Positions 6,901 through 15,455 of a stretch of DNA of 64,000 bases are shown one piece after another. The translations under genes and the position numbers were made by a program. Below the pieces are notes generated by a model, which searched no databases, was not told the DNA's origin, and worked only from the letters and a program-made list of their open reading frames with translations. Within the stretch, counting starts at the first letter, position 1. Every line of letters starts with the position of its first letter. The stretch comes from Verrucomicrobiota bacterium (lineage in GTDB: Bacteria; Verrucomicrobiota; Verrucomicrobiia; Verrucomicrobiales; DEV007): NCBI GenBank assembly GCA_018970725.1, contig JAGWVU010000019.1, forward strand, positions 1-64,000, written 5' to 3'.

Positions 6901-9848
6901 CGGTTTGAGGCGGCGTCGATCCACAGGCCTTGCGGAGCCAACCCGGTGCCGACATCGAGGGCAATCACGGCGGGCTGGGTCGTGATGGAACCGGAAATGA
7001 CCTGATCGGAGAGCGGCGCGAGGTTGAGGGCATCGATCCCGACGACACGGTTGTTCCCCTGATGGGTGACGAGGATCAGATCGCCAAGCGGGGTGTAGGT
7101 GACCGCGCTGGGGCTTTCACTGTTGTCGAAGTCACGGCGTGAGTTGGGGATCTCGGCGTTGGTTGTCAGGTCGAGGAAGGAGATCACGGCGCGCACCGTG
7201 GTCTCGTGCGTCAGGTTGCCGACGCCGAAGAAGGTGCCGCGCTGCACGTTGTCCTGCTTGGAGACCACGGCGGCGCGGGTCCCGTCCGGCGAGATGGCGA
7301 TGCCCGAGAGGTAGTTGGGGACCCCGGCCGCCCGATCCCCGCCATCGAGGGTGCGCGCAGCGGCGAGCGGGAACAGGCGGGTGAAGCCGAGCGAGGCGCT
7401 GAATTCGGCCACCTCCCCTTGGAGTTCCGGGGAGAGAAAACGGGTCACCAGAAGCCGCGCTCCATCGGCGCTCACCGCGAGGGCCCGCGGGGCGGTGAGA
7501 CCACTGGCGGAATGGGTGGGGGCGCCCGGGGCGGCTGCGGAGTAGCGGTGGAGACGCCCGGCACTGAACAGGCTGACGTAGATGGCGGAACCGTCCGGTG
7601 AAGGAGCGATGCCGAACGGTCCGTCCCCATACTCCAACGGGATGGTTTGGAACAACGTGCCCTCGGCGTTGAGGATGCGGATTTCGTCGCTGGCGAAGCA
7701 GGTGACCCAGTAACGTCCGTTCGCATCCCGGGCGATGCCGCGCGGGCTTTCCCCGACCGGGTGTTCGGCCACCTTGGTGCCGGTGACGGCATCGATGACG
7801 GTGACGGTGTTCGCATCCGGATTGACGCTCCAGACGCGGCGCGTTCCGGCATCGTCGCCACTGACAAGGGTGCTGCTCCGGGTCGGCCGGGGTCCGGAGG
7901 GGGGCGCGGAGATCACGAGGAGCCGCAGCGAGGTGGTGGTGAGGTTGCCGGCCGCGTCCCGGACCTGGGCGAGGATCCGCGGACGGCCGGTGGCAGTGTA
8001 GGTGAACGACGCGGACGGGTCGCTGCTCCAAGCGCCCCAGACACCGTCGAAGTTGAAGCGGAACTCCAGCGGGCCGGTGCCGGAGGCGGTCGCATTCACG
8101 GTGACCGGTTGGTTGGGGGCCGGTTGGTAGTGGCTGGCCGTGAATCCGGTGAACGCGGGGGGCGCGACGGCGTTCAGGCCGCCCCCGGTCGAGAATCGGA
8201 AGCTGTAGGGTTCCATGAAGTTCCCCGCCGCATCGCGAAAGCCGGTCTGCTGCGCCGGGTCCGACAGGAAATCGACCTGATAGGTGGTGTCTGCGGCGAG
8301 CGGGGCGTCCGGGGTGAAGGTGAGGTTGCCGGAGAAGTCGTGGATCAAAAATCCGGGAACGAAGGCGCCGGGGGTCCCGCCGGGTCCGACCGGCCGGACG
8401 GTAAAATCGACCCCGTTGCGCGGACCTCCGTTTCTGGGGTGTTCATGGAGGAGGAAACTGAGCGGCGCATGGCGCGGGTAATTGGTGCGATTGGCCTGCG
8501 GGAGGTGAAAGGCGACGCGCGGCGGCACGGTATCAGCAGCCTGTTGATGGACCCAAACGCCGAGGCCTTGGTTGAAGTTCGGAATCGGATACCCGCCGGT
8601 GAGCCAGAGATTTCCCAGCGGCAAAGACATCTGCGACGTGTTCACCCCGACCAACGCTCCCTGCGGCAGGGCGGGCGCGCCGGGAGGACGCGGCGGATTC
8701 GCTTCGTTCAAAGTAAGCACGATGGGATTGGCATCGCCCGCGAGAAACCGCGTCATGTCGATCTTGCGGTTGTGGATGAACCCGAAGTTATCCTGGTAGA
8801 CCGGATAGGAGGCGTTGGTGAAGTTGGACACGGTGAGGCTGGCCACCGTTTGCAACTGCCCGGAACCGGACGGATGCGTTGCCGGGGTGATGTCCGCCCC
8901 GATGAGGATATCGCTCGTTGAACCAATGACATAAAGCCCGGTGCCATCGCTGAACAAGTTCGGCCAATATCCTTGGAAACCACCGGCGAGCGAGCCGACG
9001 AACTGGGGTTGGATCCGGTCGTTGTTGGGGTCGGCATCCTCCATGTTCTGGTAGACCAACCGATAGACCACCACGCCATCCCGGGCCGCGCCGCCGCTGC
9101 GGGCCATGATCAACAAATCACCAAAAAACATGGGATGCCAGTCCCCGCCTCCGAAGGGTCCCACGTGATCCAGCGTCGCGAGGACGCGGCGGGAGGCGAG
9201 GTTGTTGACCACGGCGACCCGTGAGATTTCGATGTTCTGGTCCGGCGTTCCATACCACAAAAGGGTGGCATGCCAGGGACCGGCCTGCGACGAGCGGTTA
9301 TACCACAACGGCATCTGCGCGAGCGTCGGGATTCCGTTGGTGCCTCCCATCTCCACCAGACCGCCGAAACCGTTGACCCGGATCGGCTCCGGAAGCAGCA
9401 GGTTCCCGGATTGAGCGGTGCCGTGGGCGTTCCAACCATAGGTCCGATACCATCGGTTCTCAGGATAGACCAAGCCGAAGTCCGCAGGATAGCGCCGCAC
9501 CGGGTTGGCCGGGTCACTGAGGTCATAGACCCGGGTCAAGAGGTCCGATCCGGATCTCGAGCCCGGGGCTTCCGCTCCCACGATGACCCACCCGTTGAGG
9601 TAATTGATGGAGGTCGTCCTCCCGATCGGCTCGGATCCGTTGGTCACCGGATGGCTCAGCAAGGTTCCCGGGGCCTCGGTGCGCGGAGCATTGGCGAAAC
9701 CGGTGGTCGTCACCTGCGCCGACGCGCTAAGGCAGCCCGCACAAAAGATCCACACCCCGAGCCAGAACGGACCGGAACTTCCGAAGATCCCGGGAGCCTG
9801 ACGGATTCCGCCGCGCCGCCGCGCTGGGCTGGTGGGTTTCAGGCGCAT
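3951..9848 (-). CDS. Giant secreted multidomain protein: beta-propeller, di-haem cytochrome c, Ig and LamG domains
   Basis: About 1965 residues from the ATG at 9848; the frame extends to a TTG at 9932 but that would overlap the sirtuin gene. A hydrophobic segment and SASAQ end the export signal. Then, roughly: N-terminal propeller-like region (30-450), an SbsA-type Ig-like domain (455-555), a YVTN-type propeller (660-975; VTVIDAVTGTKVAEHPVGES), a first haem site CATCH near 1050 and a second CASCH near 1187 as in di-haem peroxidase/MauG-like proteins, a CBM6-like segment (1280-1385), an Ig domain (DAGSYTCTVTNAVGS), a putative-Ig/He_PIG segment (LPPGITLSSTGLLSGTP), a LamG/concanavalin-like domain (1620-1825; LILHYTFDEGSGT) and a C-terminal tail. 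Probably a cell-surface or extracellular redox/adhesion protein; substrate unknown. The frame is intact throughout. Confidence 0.85.
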   Translation of the reverse strand: MRLKPTSPARRRGGIRQAPGIFGSSGPFWLGVWIFCAGCLSASAQVTTTGFANAPRTEAPGTLLSHPVTNGSEPIGRTTSINYLNGWVIVGAEAPGSRSGSDLLTRVYDLSDPANPVRRYPADFGLVYPENRWYRTYGWNAHGTAQSGNLLLPEPIRVNGFGGLVEMGGTNGIPTLAQMPLWYNRSSQAGPWHATLLWYGTPDQNIEISRVAVVNNLASRRVLATLDHVGPFGGGDWHPMFFGDLLIMARSGGAARDGVVVYRLVYQNMEDADPNNDRIQPQFVGSLAGGFQGYWPNLFSDGTGLYVIGSTSDILIGADITPATHPSGSGQLQTVASLTVSNFTNASYPVYQDNFGFIHNRKIDMTRFLAGDANPIVLTLNEANPPRPPGAPALPQGALVGVNTSQMSLPLGNLWLTGGYPIPNFNQGLGVWVHQQAADTVPPRVAFHLPQANRTNYPRHAPLSFLLHEHPRNGGPRNGVDFTVRPVGPGGTPGAFVPGFLIHDFSGNLTFTPDAPLAADTTYQVDFLSDPAQQTGFRDAAGNFMEPYSFRFSTGGGLNAVAPPAFTGFTASHYQPAPNQPVTVNATASGTGPLEFRFNFDGVWGAWSSDPSASFTYTATGRPRILAQVRDAAGNLTTTSLRLLVISAPPSGPRPTRSSTLVSGDDAGTRRVWSVNPDANTVTVIDAVTGTKVAEHPVGESPRGIARDANGRYWVTCFASDEIRILNAEGTLFQTIPLEYGDGPFGIAPSPDGSAIYVSLFSAGRLHRYSAAAPGAPTHSASGLTAPRALAVSADGARLLVTRFLSPELQGEVAEFSASLGFTRLFPLAAARTLDGGDRAAGVPNYLSGIAISPDGTRAAVVSKQDNVQRGTFFGVGNLTHETTVRAVISFLDLTTNAEIPNSRRDFDNSESPSAVTYTPLGDLILVTHQGNNRVVGIDALNLAPLSDQVISGSITTQPAVIALDVGTGLAPQGLWIDAASNRLVTQDFMGRSLTVRDATPLLSRNETTLPSVATTAAVATETLPVMVLQGKRIFYNAADPRMDADGYISCATCHLDGGHDGRVWDFTGRGEGLRRTTDLRGRSGMGHGAVHWSGNFDEIQDFEHDIRGPFGGTGFLPLSPTQFASLHPGPATGKTGLSADLDALAAYVASLTPSHTPRSPARNADGTFTAAALRGQAVFAARNCASCHGGDALTNRALTNVGTQSALSGFRLGQTLPGIDTPTLHGLHATRVYLHHGQAVSLHEVFSYAGGSWLPGGSGTFFGSGSGVVTDVAAEGGGGFGRGYFNGSAAFIGGSENLSGVRFTNVDGGTGGAARLALRYVRQYASGTAYLRINGVSQTLAVQRQVPESSWNTAGWLWLTLDAMLQAGATNTIEVVRGNGDLILNGLLVANASQLATAEPHRLVQGLAPTDRSDLFAYLTQLDARDAAGTPLPAPAAPSPEPPAVVSQPASLTLAVGNALQFSVAVSGTGPFVFEWRRGSTVIGTDSPELQIPAVTPEDAGSYTCTVTNAVGSAVTTAAILTVNGPLTVTTTTLPSGTVGTAYAAALAAGGGVSARTWNLESGVLPPGITLSSTGLLSGTPSAAARASLVLRVTDLSGSATRALALDITPAGGFVNDPDLILHYTFDEGSGTRVWDSAPAGNNHATTVTNAQWIPDGRFGGAYGPASTASGLQNFTPANQSDLNFNPRGDAFTISLWCRTTSTAGYTTLFSKDGGNPYLIQYRLWSTNPTPTLQGVNGNQYGPQVTTTPALNNGQWHLLTFVNFNDAGIWRTRLFYDGTPVATFANGPSGTVAELFRIGGLSAGWNGWLGQIDDFRIYRRALGQSEITALYTAPDPRTYAGWSAAWLPADPTRNGPGHDADGNGIPNLVEFVAPPPFSVQVQGGLTTLTLLRESAARGVTLIVEQSADLVTWSPIATSVNGAAPTGPDHVTLLESPGSSTLRILNVQHAETPGSAFYRLRALQP

Positions 9849-9900
9849 CGTGGTGGGCGCTTTCGAAACGTCGGAGGATTTCCTGAAACTTGCAACCAAA

Positions 9901-10596
9901 TCAAGGAAACGTTCCGGCGAGGAGCTCCGCAACGAGCGCCGGCACGCCGACGGTCGCAGGCTCCGCGATCACCTTGAAGCCCGCCCCGGAAAGCCCTTCC
10001 GGCACTTCGGGGTTGACCACGATCCGTCGGGCCCGCTCCGGTGCATGGAACGCCAGTCCGGCCGCGGGATAAACCTGCAGCGACGTGCCCACGACGATCA
10101 GCACATCGGCCCCGGCGACGATGTCCATCGCCAGCTCCATGGCCGGCACCATTTCACCGAACCAGACGATGTGGGGCCGCCATTGGCCGCCGAGTTCACA
10201 GCAGTCACCGGGGTGGATGTCGGCTTCGCCCAAAGGCCGGACCAGCCCGGGATCACGCGTGCTGCGAGCCAGCATGATCTCCCCGTGCAGATGGAGGACG
10301 TTCGTGGAACCGGCCCGCTCATGAAGATCATCCACGTTCTGGGTGACGATCCTCACATCGAACGCCCGTTCCAGATCCACGAGGGCCCGGTGAGCGGCAT
10401 TGGGCGAGGCCGCCCGAACCTCCCGCCGCCGTTGGTTGTAAAACTTGAGCACAAGCGCGGGGTTCACCGCCCAAGCCCGCGGGGTCGCCACGTCTTCGAC
10501 CCGATGCCCCTCCCACAGCCCGCCCGCGCCGCGAAAGGTCTGCAAGCCGCTCTCGGCACTGATCCCGGCCCCGGTCAAGACGACGATGCGCTTCAT
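9901..10596 (-). CDS. cobB: Sir2-family NAD-dependent protein deacylase lacking the usual zinc cysteines
   Basis: 231 residues. NAD-binding GAGISAES (9-16), TQNVDDLHERAG, catalytic His104 in HLHGE, and GTSLQVYPAAG are all present. Tyr53 and Arg56 in FYNQRRRE match the Tyr/Arg pair that class III sirtuins (E. coli CobB, SIRT5) use to bind succinyl or malonyl lysine, so desuccinylase/deacylase activity is likely. The two CxxC zinc knuckles expected between the HLHGE and RPHIVWFGE motifs are missing; only a CC pair (132-133) remains. Located upstream of the giant secreted gene on the same strand but with its own start and a 52-bp gap, so a functional link is not implied. The region 10597-10822 separates it divergently from the vWA genes. 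Confidence 0.9.
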   Translation of the reverse strand: MKRIVVLTGAGISAESGLQTFRGAGGLWEGHRVEDVATPRAWAVNPALVLKFYNQRRREVRAASPNAAHRALVDLERAFDVRIVTQNVDDLHERAGSTNVLHLHGEIMLARSTRDPGLVRPLGEADIHPGDCCELGGQWRPHIVWFGEMVPAMELAMDIVAGADVLIVVGTSLQVYPAAGLAFHAPERARRIVVNPEVPEGLSGAGFKVIAEPATVGVPALVAELLAGTFP

Positions 10597-10822
10597 GGTT
10601 GGAAAGGTGTTTCTCCGGGGACCTGCCCGTCGGGACCGCGGCCAACCACCTTTTCATGCTTCGCCGCCTCTGACAAAAGGGAATCCGTGAAACCCGTCCA
10701 AGAACCGAAAAGAAAAAAAATCGCCTAAGAATTCTTCCCGCCGTGTGTCTCAACCATGTCCGGCGCGCTCAAATCGAGCCTCCCGGCGCGTCTTCCCTCC
10801 CAATCCCAACCCCGCCCCTCCG

Positions 10823-13129
10823 ATGCCCTGTTTCCCTCCCCTCCCCCGGCTGCTCGGCCTGCTGCTGGTTCTGGCCCTCCCCTCCCTGAGCCCGGGTTCC
10901 GGCCTGATCGTGGTCGATGAACCGGTCATCATCCTCCCGCCGGTGCCTCCGATCGGCCGGCCCGTGCCGCCGCCCCGGCCGATTCTCCGCCACCTGCCCT
11001 TGGAAGTGAAACGGCAGACGGTGGAAGCGACGGTGCGGGACCAGATCGCAACGACCCGGGTCACCCAGGTTTTTGAGAACCCAACCTCGCAACGGTTCGA
11101 GGGGACCTTCGTCTTTCCCCTGCCGCCCAACGCCCAGATCCAGGACTTCGCGATGGAGATCAACGGGGAGCTGGTGGCGGCGGAGCTTCTCGAGGCGGGA
11201 AAAGCCCGCGGGATCTACGAGGACATCGTCCGCAAATCCCTCGACCCCGCGCTCTTTGAGTATGCGCATCGCGGCCTGTTCAAGGTGCGGATTTTCCCAA
11301 TTGAACCCCACTCCACCAAAGAAATCCGGATCCGTTATTCCGAACTCCTGCCGAAGGACGGCACTGTGATTCGTTATACCTATCCACTCGACACCGCCAA
11401 ATACTCTCTCAAACCGATCCCTGACTTCACCTTGAAAATCGAGGTCGAGGCGAGCGAAGGGCGCATTCTCAAGACGGTCTATTCCCCCTCGCATGAGGTC
11501 GAGATCACCCGCAAGGGGGAACGTCAGGCCGTGGTCGGTCTGGAAACGGAGAAGATGCCGGTCGACGAAGATTTCCAGCTCTATCTCTCCCACCGTTCCA
11601 CCGGGGGCGAACCGATCGATCTCGATTTCCTGACCCACCACGAAAACGGGAGCGGCCAACCGGGGCATTTCCTGCTGCTGGTCACTCCGCCCGCCTGGGA
11701 CGCGAACCTGAAGCCGTCGCCCAAGGACGTCCTTTTCGTGTTCGACGCCTCCGGCTCCATGAAGGGGGCCAAAATGGATCAGGCCCGGGCCGCGATGCGC
11801 TACTGTGTCGATCACCTCCACGAGGGCGACCGGTTCGAGATGATCCGCTTTTCCACCGAAGCGGAACCGGTCTTCGGTGATCTGGTCCCGGCCGATGAAG
11901 GCCACCGCGCCAAAGCCCGCGCGTTCCTTGACTCGGTGGAGGCGATGGGTGGCACCGCCATCGAGGAAGCGCTCACCCAGGCCATGAAAACGGCCGCGGC
12001 CCGGGCCAAGGCGGACCGCCCCTTGCAAATTCTCTTCCTGACCGATGGCAAACCGACGCTCGGCGCCACCGGAGACGAGGAGATCCTGAAAGCGCTGGAG
12101 CGCGCCAAGGGAGGGACCACGACGCCGGTCCGGGTGTTCTGTTTTGGCATCGGGACAAGCCTGAACACAAGGCTGCTCGATCTCATCACCGAACGCACCC
12201 GCGCCGTGAGCGAATACGTGCTGCCGGAAGAAAACATCGAGGACAAGATCTCCCGCTTCTTCGCCAAGATCTCGGATCCCGTCCTGACGAATCTCGAATT
12301 GGGAATCGACGGGACTGAATGGATCCGCGCCCGCTATCCCAAGGATTTGCCCGACCTCTTCCGGGGGGACCAGCTGGTGGTCCTCGGCACCTTCCAAGGC
12401 TCCCGGGCCGGGGGCACGGTCAAGCTGAGCGGCCTGCTCCAGGGAGAACGGCGCGAGTTTTTCCTGCCGGTGCCCCTGCAGGAGGAGACCCGCAACCCGT
12501 TCATCGCCAAACTCTGGGCCACCCGCCGCATCGGGTATCTGCTCGACGAAATCCGTCTCCACGGCGAGAGCGGAGAACTCCGGGATGAAATCGCCTCCCT
12601 GGCCCGCCGGTATGGGATCGTCACCCCCTACACTTCCTACCTCATCCTCGAGGACGAGGAACGCCGTCAGGTGGCGCTTCCGCTGCGCACCCAGGCGGTC
12701 GAGCCCGGGGGAGCCCCGGCCCTGCTCCGGGAATTCGAGGTGCTCCGGCATCACTCGGAGGGCGCCGATGCCGTGGGCGTGGCCAAGGCTTCGCGGGCGC
12801 TCAAGGAAGCCCAAAACTACCTCGGAATCACCTCCGCCAACGCCGCCGCCGACAAGGGCCGGGGAGAGGTCAGGATCGCGTTGAGTTCCTCCCGGTCCAT
12901 CGCCGGCAAGACCTTCTTTCAGAACGGCTCCGTCTGGACCGACCAGGAAGCCCAATCGCTTCCCGCCACGGCCCGGCGCCGTCAGATCGAATTCGCCTCC
13001 CCGGCCTACTTCGAGCTGCTCAATGCGACCCCCGCACTGGGCCAATGGCTCTCCGTCGGCGCCTCCGTGCAACTCGCCATCGATGGCGAGCTGATCGAAA
13101 TCCTTCCTCCCAAACCAACCAACGAATAA
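10823..13129 (+). CDS. VIT and von Willebrand factor A domain protein, secreted
   Basis: 768 residues from the ATG at 10823; an upstream in-frame GTG at 10745 would put 26 residues before the signal peptide and is less likely. The hydrophobic leader (LLGLLLVLALPSLSPGSG) is followed by a proline-rich stretch, a VIT (inter-alpha-trypsin inhibitor) domain at about 52-180 and a vWA domain at about 301-485 with an intact MIDAS metal site DASGS at 308. The C-terminal third has no recognised domain and ends without a membrane anchor. VIT-vWA proteins are thought to mediate protein-protein contacts at the cell surface. The stop is 3 bp from the next vWA gene, so the two are surely co-transcribed. Confidence 0.9.
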   Translation: MPCFPPLPRLLGLLLVLALPSLSPGSGLIVVDEPVIILPPVPPIGRPVPPPRPILRHLPLEVKRQTVEATVRDQIATTRVTQVFENPTSQRFEGTFVFPLPPNAQIQDFAMEINGELVAAELLEAGKARGIYEDIVRKSLDPALFEYAHRGLFKVRIFPIEPHSTKEIRIRYSELLPKDGTVIRYTYPLDTAKYSLKPIPDFTLKIEVEASEGRILKTVYSPSHEVEITRKGERQAVVGLETEKMPVDEDFQLYLSHRSTGGEPIDLDFLTHHENGSGQPGHFLLLVTPPAWDANLKPSPKDVLFVFDASGSMKGAKMDQARAAMRYCVDHLHEGDRFEMIRFSTEAEPVFGDLVPADEGHRAKARAFLDSVEAMGGTAIEEALTQAMKTAAARAKADRPLQILFLTDGKPTLGATGDEEILKALERAKGGTTTPVRVFCFGIGTSLNTRLLDLITERTRAVSEYVLPEENIEDKISRFFAKISDPVLTNLELGIDGTEWIRARYPKDLPDLFRGDQLVVLGTFQGSRAGGTVKLSGLLQGERREFFLPVPLQEETRNPFIAKLWATRRIGYLLDEIRLHGESGELRDEIASLARRYGIVTPYTSYLILEDEERRQVALPLRTQAVEPGGAPALLREFEVLRHHSEGADAVGVAKASRALKEAQNYLGITSANAAADKGRGEVRIALSSSRSIAGKTFFQNGSVWTDQEAQSLPATARRRQIEFASPAYFELLNATPALGQWLSVGASVQLAIDGELIEILPPKPTNE

Positions 13130-13132
13130 ATC

Positions 13133-14275
13133 ATGAACCGTCCCACCACCGCCCTGCTGTTCCTCTCCCTCGCCCTGCCGCTGCGTGCGGCCGAGCCTCC
13201 CGCCCCCAAACCCAAGGTCGAAGTCTGTTTCGTGCTCGATACCACCGGGTCGATGAGCGGACTGATCCAGGGAGCCAAGGACAAAATCTGGTCCATCGCC
13301 AACGCGATGGTTTCCACCAAACCGACCCCGGAAATCAGGTTCGGACTCATCGGCTACCGGGACCGGGGGGATGAATACGTGACCAAGGTCAGCCCGCTCT
13401 CCGGGGACCTCGACGACATCTACGGCAAACTGACGGAGTTCCAAGCCGATGGCGGGGGGGATACCCCGGAATCGGTCAACCAAGCTCTCCATGAAGCGGT
13501 CACCAAAATGGACTGGAGCGCGGACCGCAGCGTCCTCAAGGTCATTTTCCTCGTTGGCGACGCCCCGCCGCGGATGGATTTCACGGACGACGTCAAATAC
13601 CCCGAGGTCTGTCAAATGGCGGTGAAAAAGGATCTCATCATCAACACCATCCAGTGCGGCACCCTGTCCGAGACCACGTCTTTCTGGAATGAGATCGCCG
13701 ACAAGGCGGAAGGGGAATACGCCGCGATCCTCCAGGACGGCGGAACGGTGGCCGTCTCGACCCCGTTCGACGCGGAGATCGGCAAGGTCAGCGCCGCCCT
13801 GTCGGATACCGTCCTCGGTTATGGCGACCGGCAGATGCAAAACGCCGTTCAGGAAAAACTGCTGCGGGCCGCGGAAGCCCCCGCCGAAGCGCTGGCGGAA
13901 CGCGCCGACTTCCTGCAGAAAACCAAGTCCGCGCCCAGCGCCAGCGCCAAGGTGGTGAGCGGGATCGCGGATCTCACGGAGCTCGCCGCGGACGGGACCG
14001 TGAAATTTGACAAACTGGAGCGCGCGAATCTTCCCGAGCCCCTGAAAAACCTCAGCCCCGAGCAGCAGAAGGCCGAGGTGGAAAAGAACGTGGCCGAACG
14101 CAAGCGCCTCAACGCGGAGATGGAGGCGCTCGTCAAGAAACGGACGGATTTCCTCAAGGAGGAGAAAGCCCGCAAGGCCGCCATCGACAAGGGCGATGGC
14201 TTCGACGGCCAGGTCAAGGCCATGATCAAAAAACAGGCCGCCGGCAAAGGGATCCGCTACAGCACGGACGACTGA
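13133..14275 (+). CDS. Secreted von Willebrand factor A domain protein
   Basis: 380 residues with a short signal peptide (LLFLSLALPLRAAE). The vWA domain starts directly after it; its MIDAS motif is DTTGSMSG and a second metal-site region is GGGDTPE. Residues from about 300 on form a charged, probable coiled-coil tail (EQQKAEVEKNVAERKRLNAE). It begins 3 bp after the VIT-vWA gene, so both products probably act in the same extracytoplasmic complex. Function beyond metal-dependent protein binding is not apparent. Confidence 0.88.
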   Translation: MNRPTTALLFLSLALPLRAAEPPAPKPKVEVCFVLDTTGSMSGLIQGAKDKIWSIANAMVSTKPTPEIRFGLIGYRDRGDEYVTKVSPLSGDLDDIYGKLTEFQADGGGDTPESVNQALHEAVTKMDWSADRSVLKVIFLVGDAPPRMDFTDDVKYPEVCQMAVKKDLIINTIQCGTLSETTSFWNEIADKAEGEYAAILQDGGTVAVSTPFDAEIGKVSAALSDTVLGYGDRQMQNAVQEKLLRAAEAPAEALAERADFLQKTKSAPSASAKVVSGIADLTELAADGTVKFDKLERANLPEPLKNLSPEQQKAEVEKNVAERKRLNAEMEALVKKRTDFLKEEKARKAAIDKGDGFDGQVKAMIKKQAAGKGIRYSTDD

Positions 14276-14312
14276 AAATGTCCAGCGCCGGGGACCGGAG
14301 GAAAGCAGGGGA

Positions 14313-15455
14313 ATGCGAGTCATTCTTCTGCTCTTCCTCGTCGCCGGTCTGCCCCTCTCCTCCCCCGCTCAGAAGACCGCTCCGGCCGTTCCGATTTCCA
14401 AGCTCGACCCGGCCATGGGGGTCAACGCCGGGGCCAAGGACAATCTGGAGTGGCACGATGTCACCGGGTGGGGAATCGAAGGCCGCATCCTGCCCGAGCA
14501 ACCCCGTCTCAAATGGTTCGACCGCCTGCCCGCCTCTGCAGAGGGCAAGGTCACCCCGGCGGTGTGGAACCTGAGCCGGGACAGCGCGGGGATGATGGCC
14601 CGGTTCGAGACCGATGCCACCGCCATCAGCGTTCATTACAAGGTCACCAAGGACAAGCTCGGCCTGCCCCACATGCCCGCCACAGGAGTGAGCGGGATCG
14701 ATCTCTACGCCCGCGACGCCTCGGGGCAATGGAAATGGGTCCAGGTCACCAAACCGGCGACCCAGGAAATCAAGGTGGAAATGATCAAGGACCTCGCCCC
14801 TGGAACGAGGGAATATGCTGTTTTCCTGCCACTTTACAACGGGATCGAATTCCTCCGCATCGGCGTGGCCGGGGGGAGCCGCTTCAAGGGACTTGCGCCC
14901 CGCACCAAACCGATCGTCTTCTACGGCACCAGCATCACCCATGGAGCCTGTGCCAGCCGGCCCGGCATGGTCCACTCCGCCATTCTCGGCCGCCGCTTGG
15001 ACCGCCCGGTCGTGAACCTTGGTTTCTCCGGAAACGGGCGCATGGATGCAGCGGTCGGCGATTTCCTCGTCCAACTGGATGCGGCCGCCATCGTGATCGA
15101 TTGCCTTCCCAACATGACGCCCGAGGCGGTGACCGAAAAGTGCATTCCCCTGGTCAAACAGATCCGCGCCGCCAAACCGGAAGTGCCCGTCATCCTGGTC
15201 GAGGACCGGCGCTTCACCAATGACTGGATCACCCCGGCCAAGCGGGAATTCCACACCCGGAATCATGCCGCCCTCCGCGCCGCCTACGAATCCCTGGTGG
15301 CGGAGAAAGTGGAGCACCTGTTCTACATTCCCGGCGACCACCTTTACGGAGACGACACGGAAGGAGCCACCGACGCCTCCCACGCGAGCGACCTCGGCTT
15401 CATGCGCCAGGCGGACATTTTCGAACCGATCCTCCGCCAAGCCTTGTCCCGGTGA
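14313..15455 (+). CDS. SGNH/GDSL-type hydrolase with N-terminal GxDLY domain
   Basis: 380 residues, signal peptide ending near SSPAQK. The N-terminal half carries the GIDLY signature of the accessory domain found in front of this SGNH subfamily. The catalytic half has block I as GTSITHGAC (Ser in GTS), block II NLGFSGNG, block III DCLPNM and a C-terminal block with His in DASHASDLGF. Expected to be an exported esterase or acylhydrolase, possibly on carbohydrate esters. It lies 37 bp after the vWA gene and its stop codon overlaps the start of the next gene (GTGA), so it belongs to this run of genes. Confidence 0.88.
   Translation: MRVILLLFLVAGLPLSSPAQKTAPAVPISKLDPAMGVNAGAKDNLEWHDVTGWGIEGRILPEQPRLKWFDRLPASAEGKVTPAVWNLSRDSAGMMARFETDATAISVHYKVTKDKLGLPHMPATGVSGIDLYARDASGQWKWVQVTKPATQEIKVEMIKDLAPGTREYAVFLPLYNGIEFLRIGVAGGSRFKGLAPRTKPIVFYGTSITHGACASRPGMVHSAILGRRLDRPVVNLGFSGNGRMDAAVGDFLVQLDAAAIVIDCLPNMTPEAVTEKCIPLVKQIRAAKPEVPVILVEDRRFTNDWITPAKREFHTRNHAALRAAYESLVAEKVEHLFYIPGDHLYGDDTEGATDASHASDLGFMRQADIFEPILRQALSR

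Noticed and set aside
3897-6908. A 1003-codon plus-strand ORF and several other long plus-strand frames opposite the giant minus-strand gene
   Set aside because: They are antisense shadows produced by high GC at the third codon position; the minus frame contains haem motifs, Ig and LamG domains and a signal peptide.
10769-14323. A 1184-codon minus-strand ORF opposite the two vWA genes
   Set aside because: No recognisable domain, Gly/Arg/Asp-rich shadow composition; the plus-strand genes have signal peptides and MIDAS motifs.
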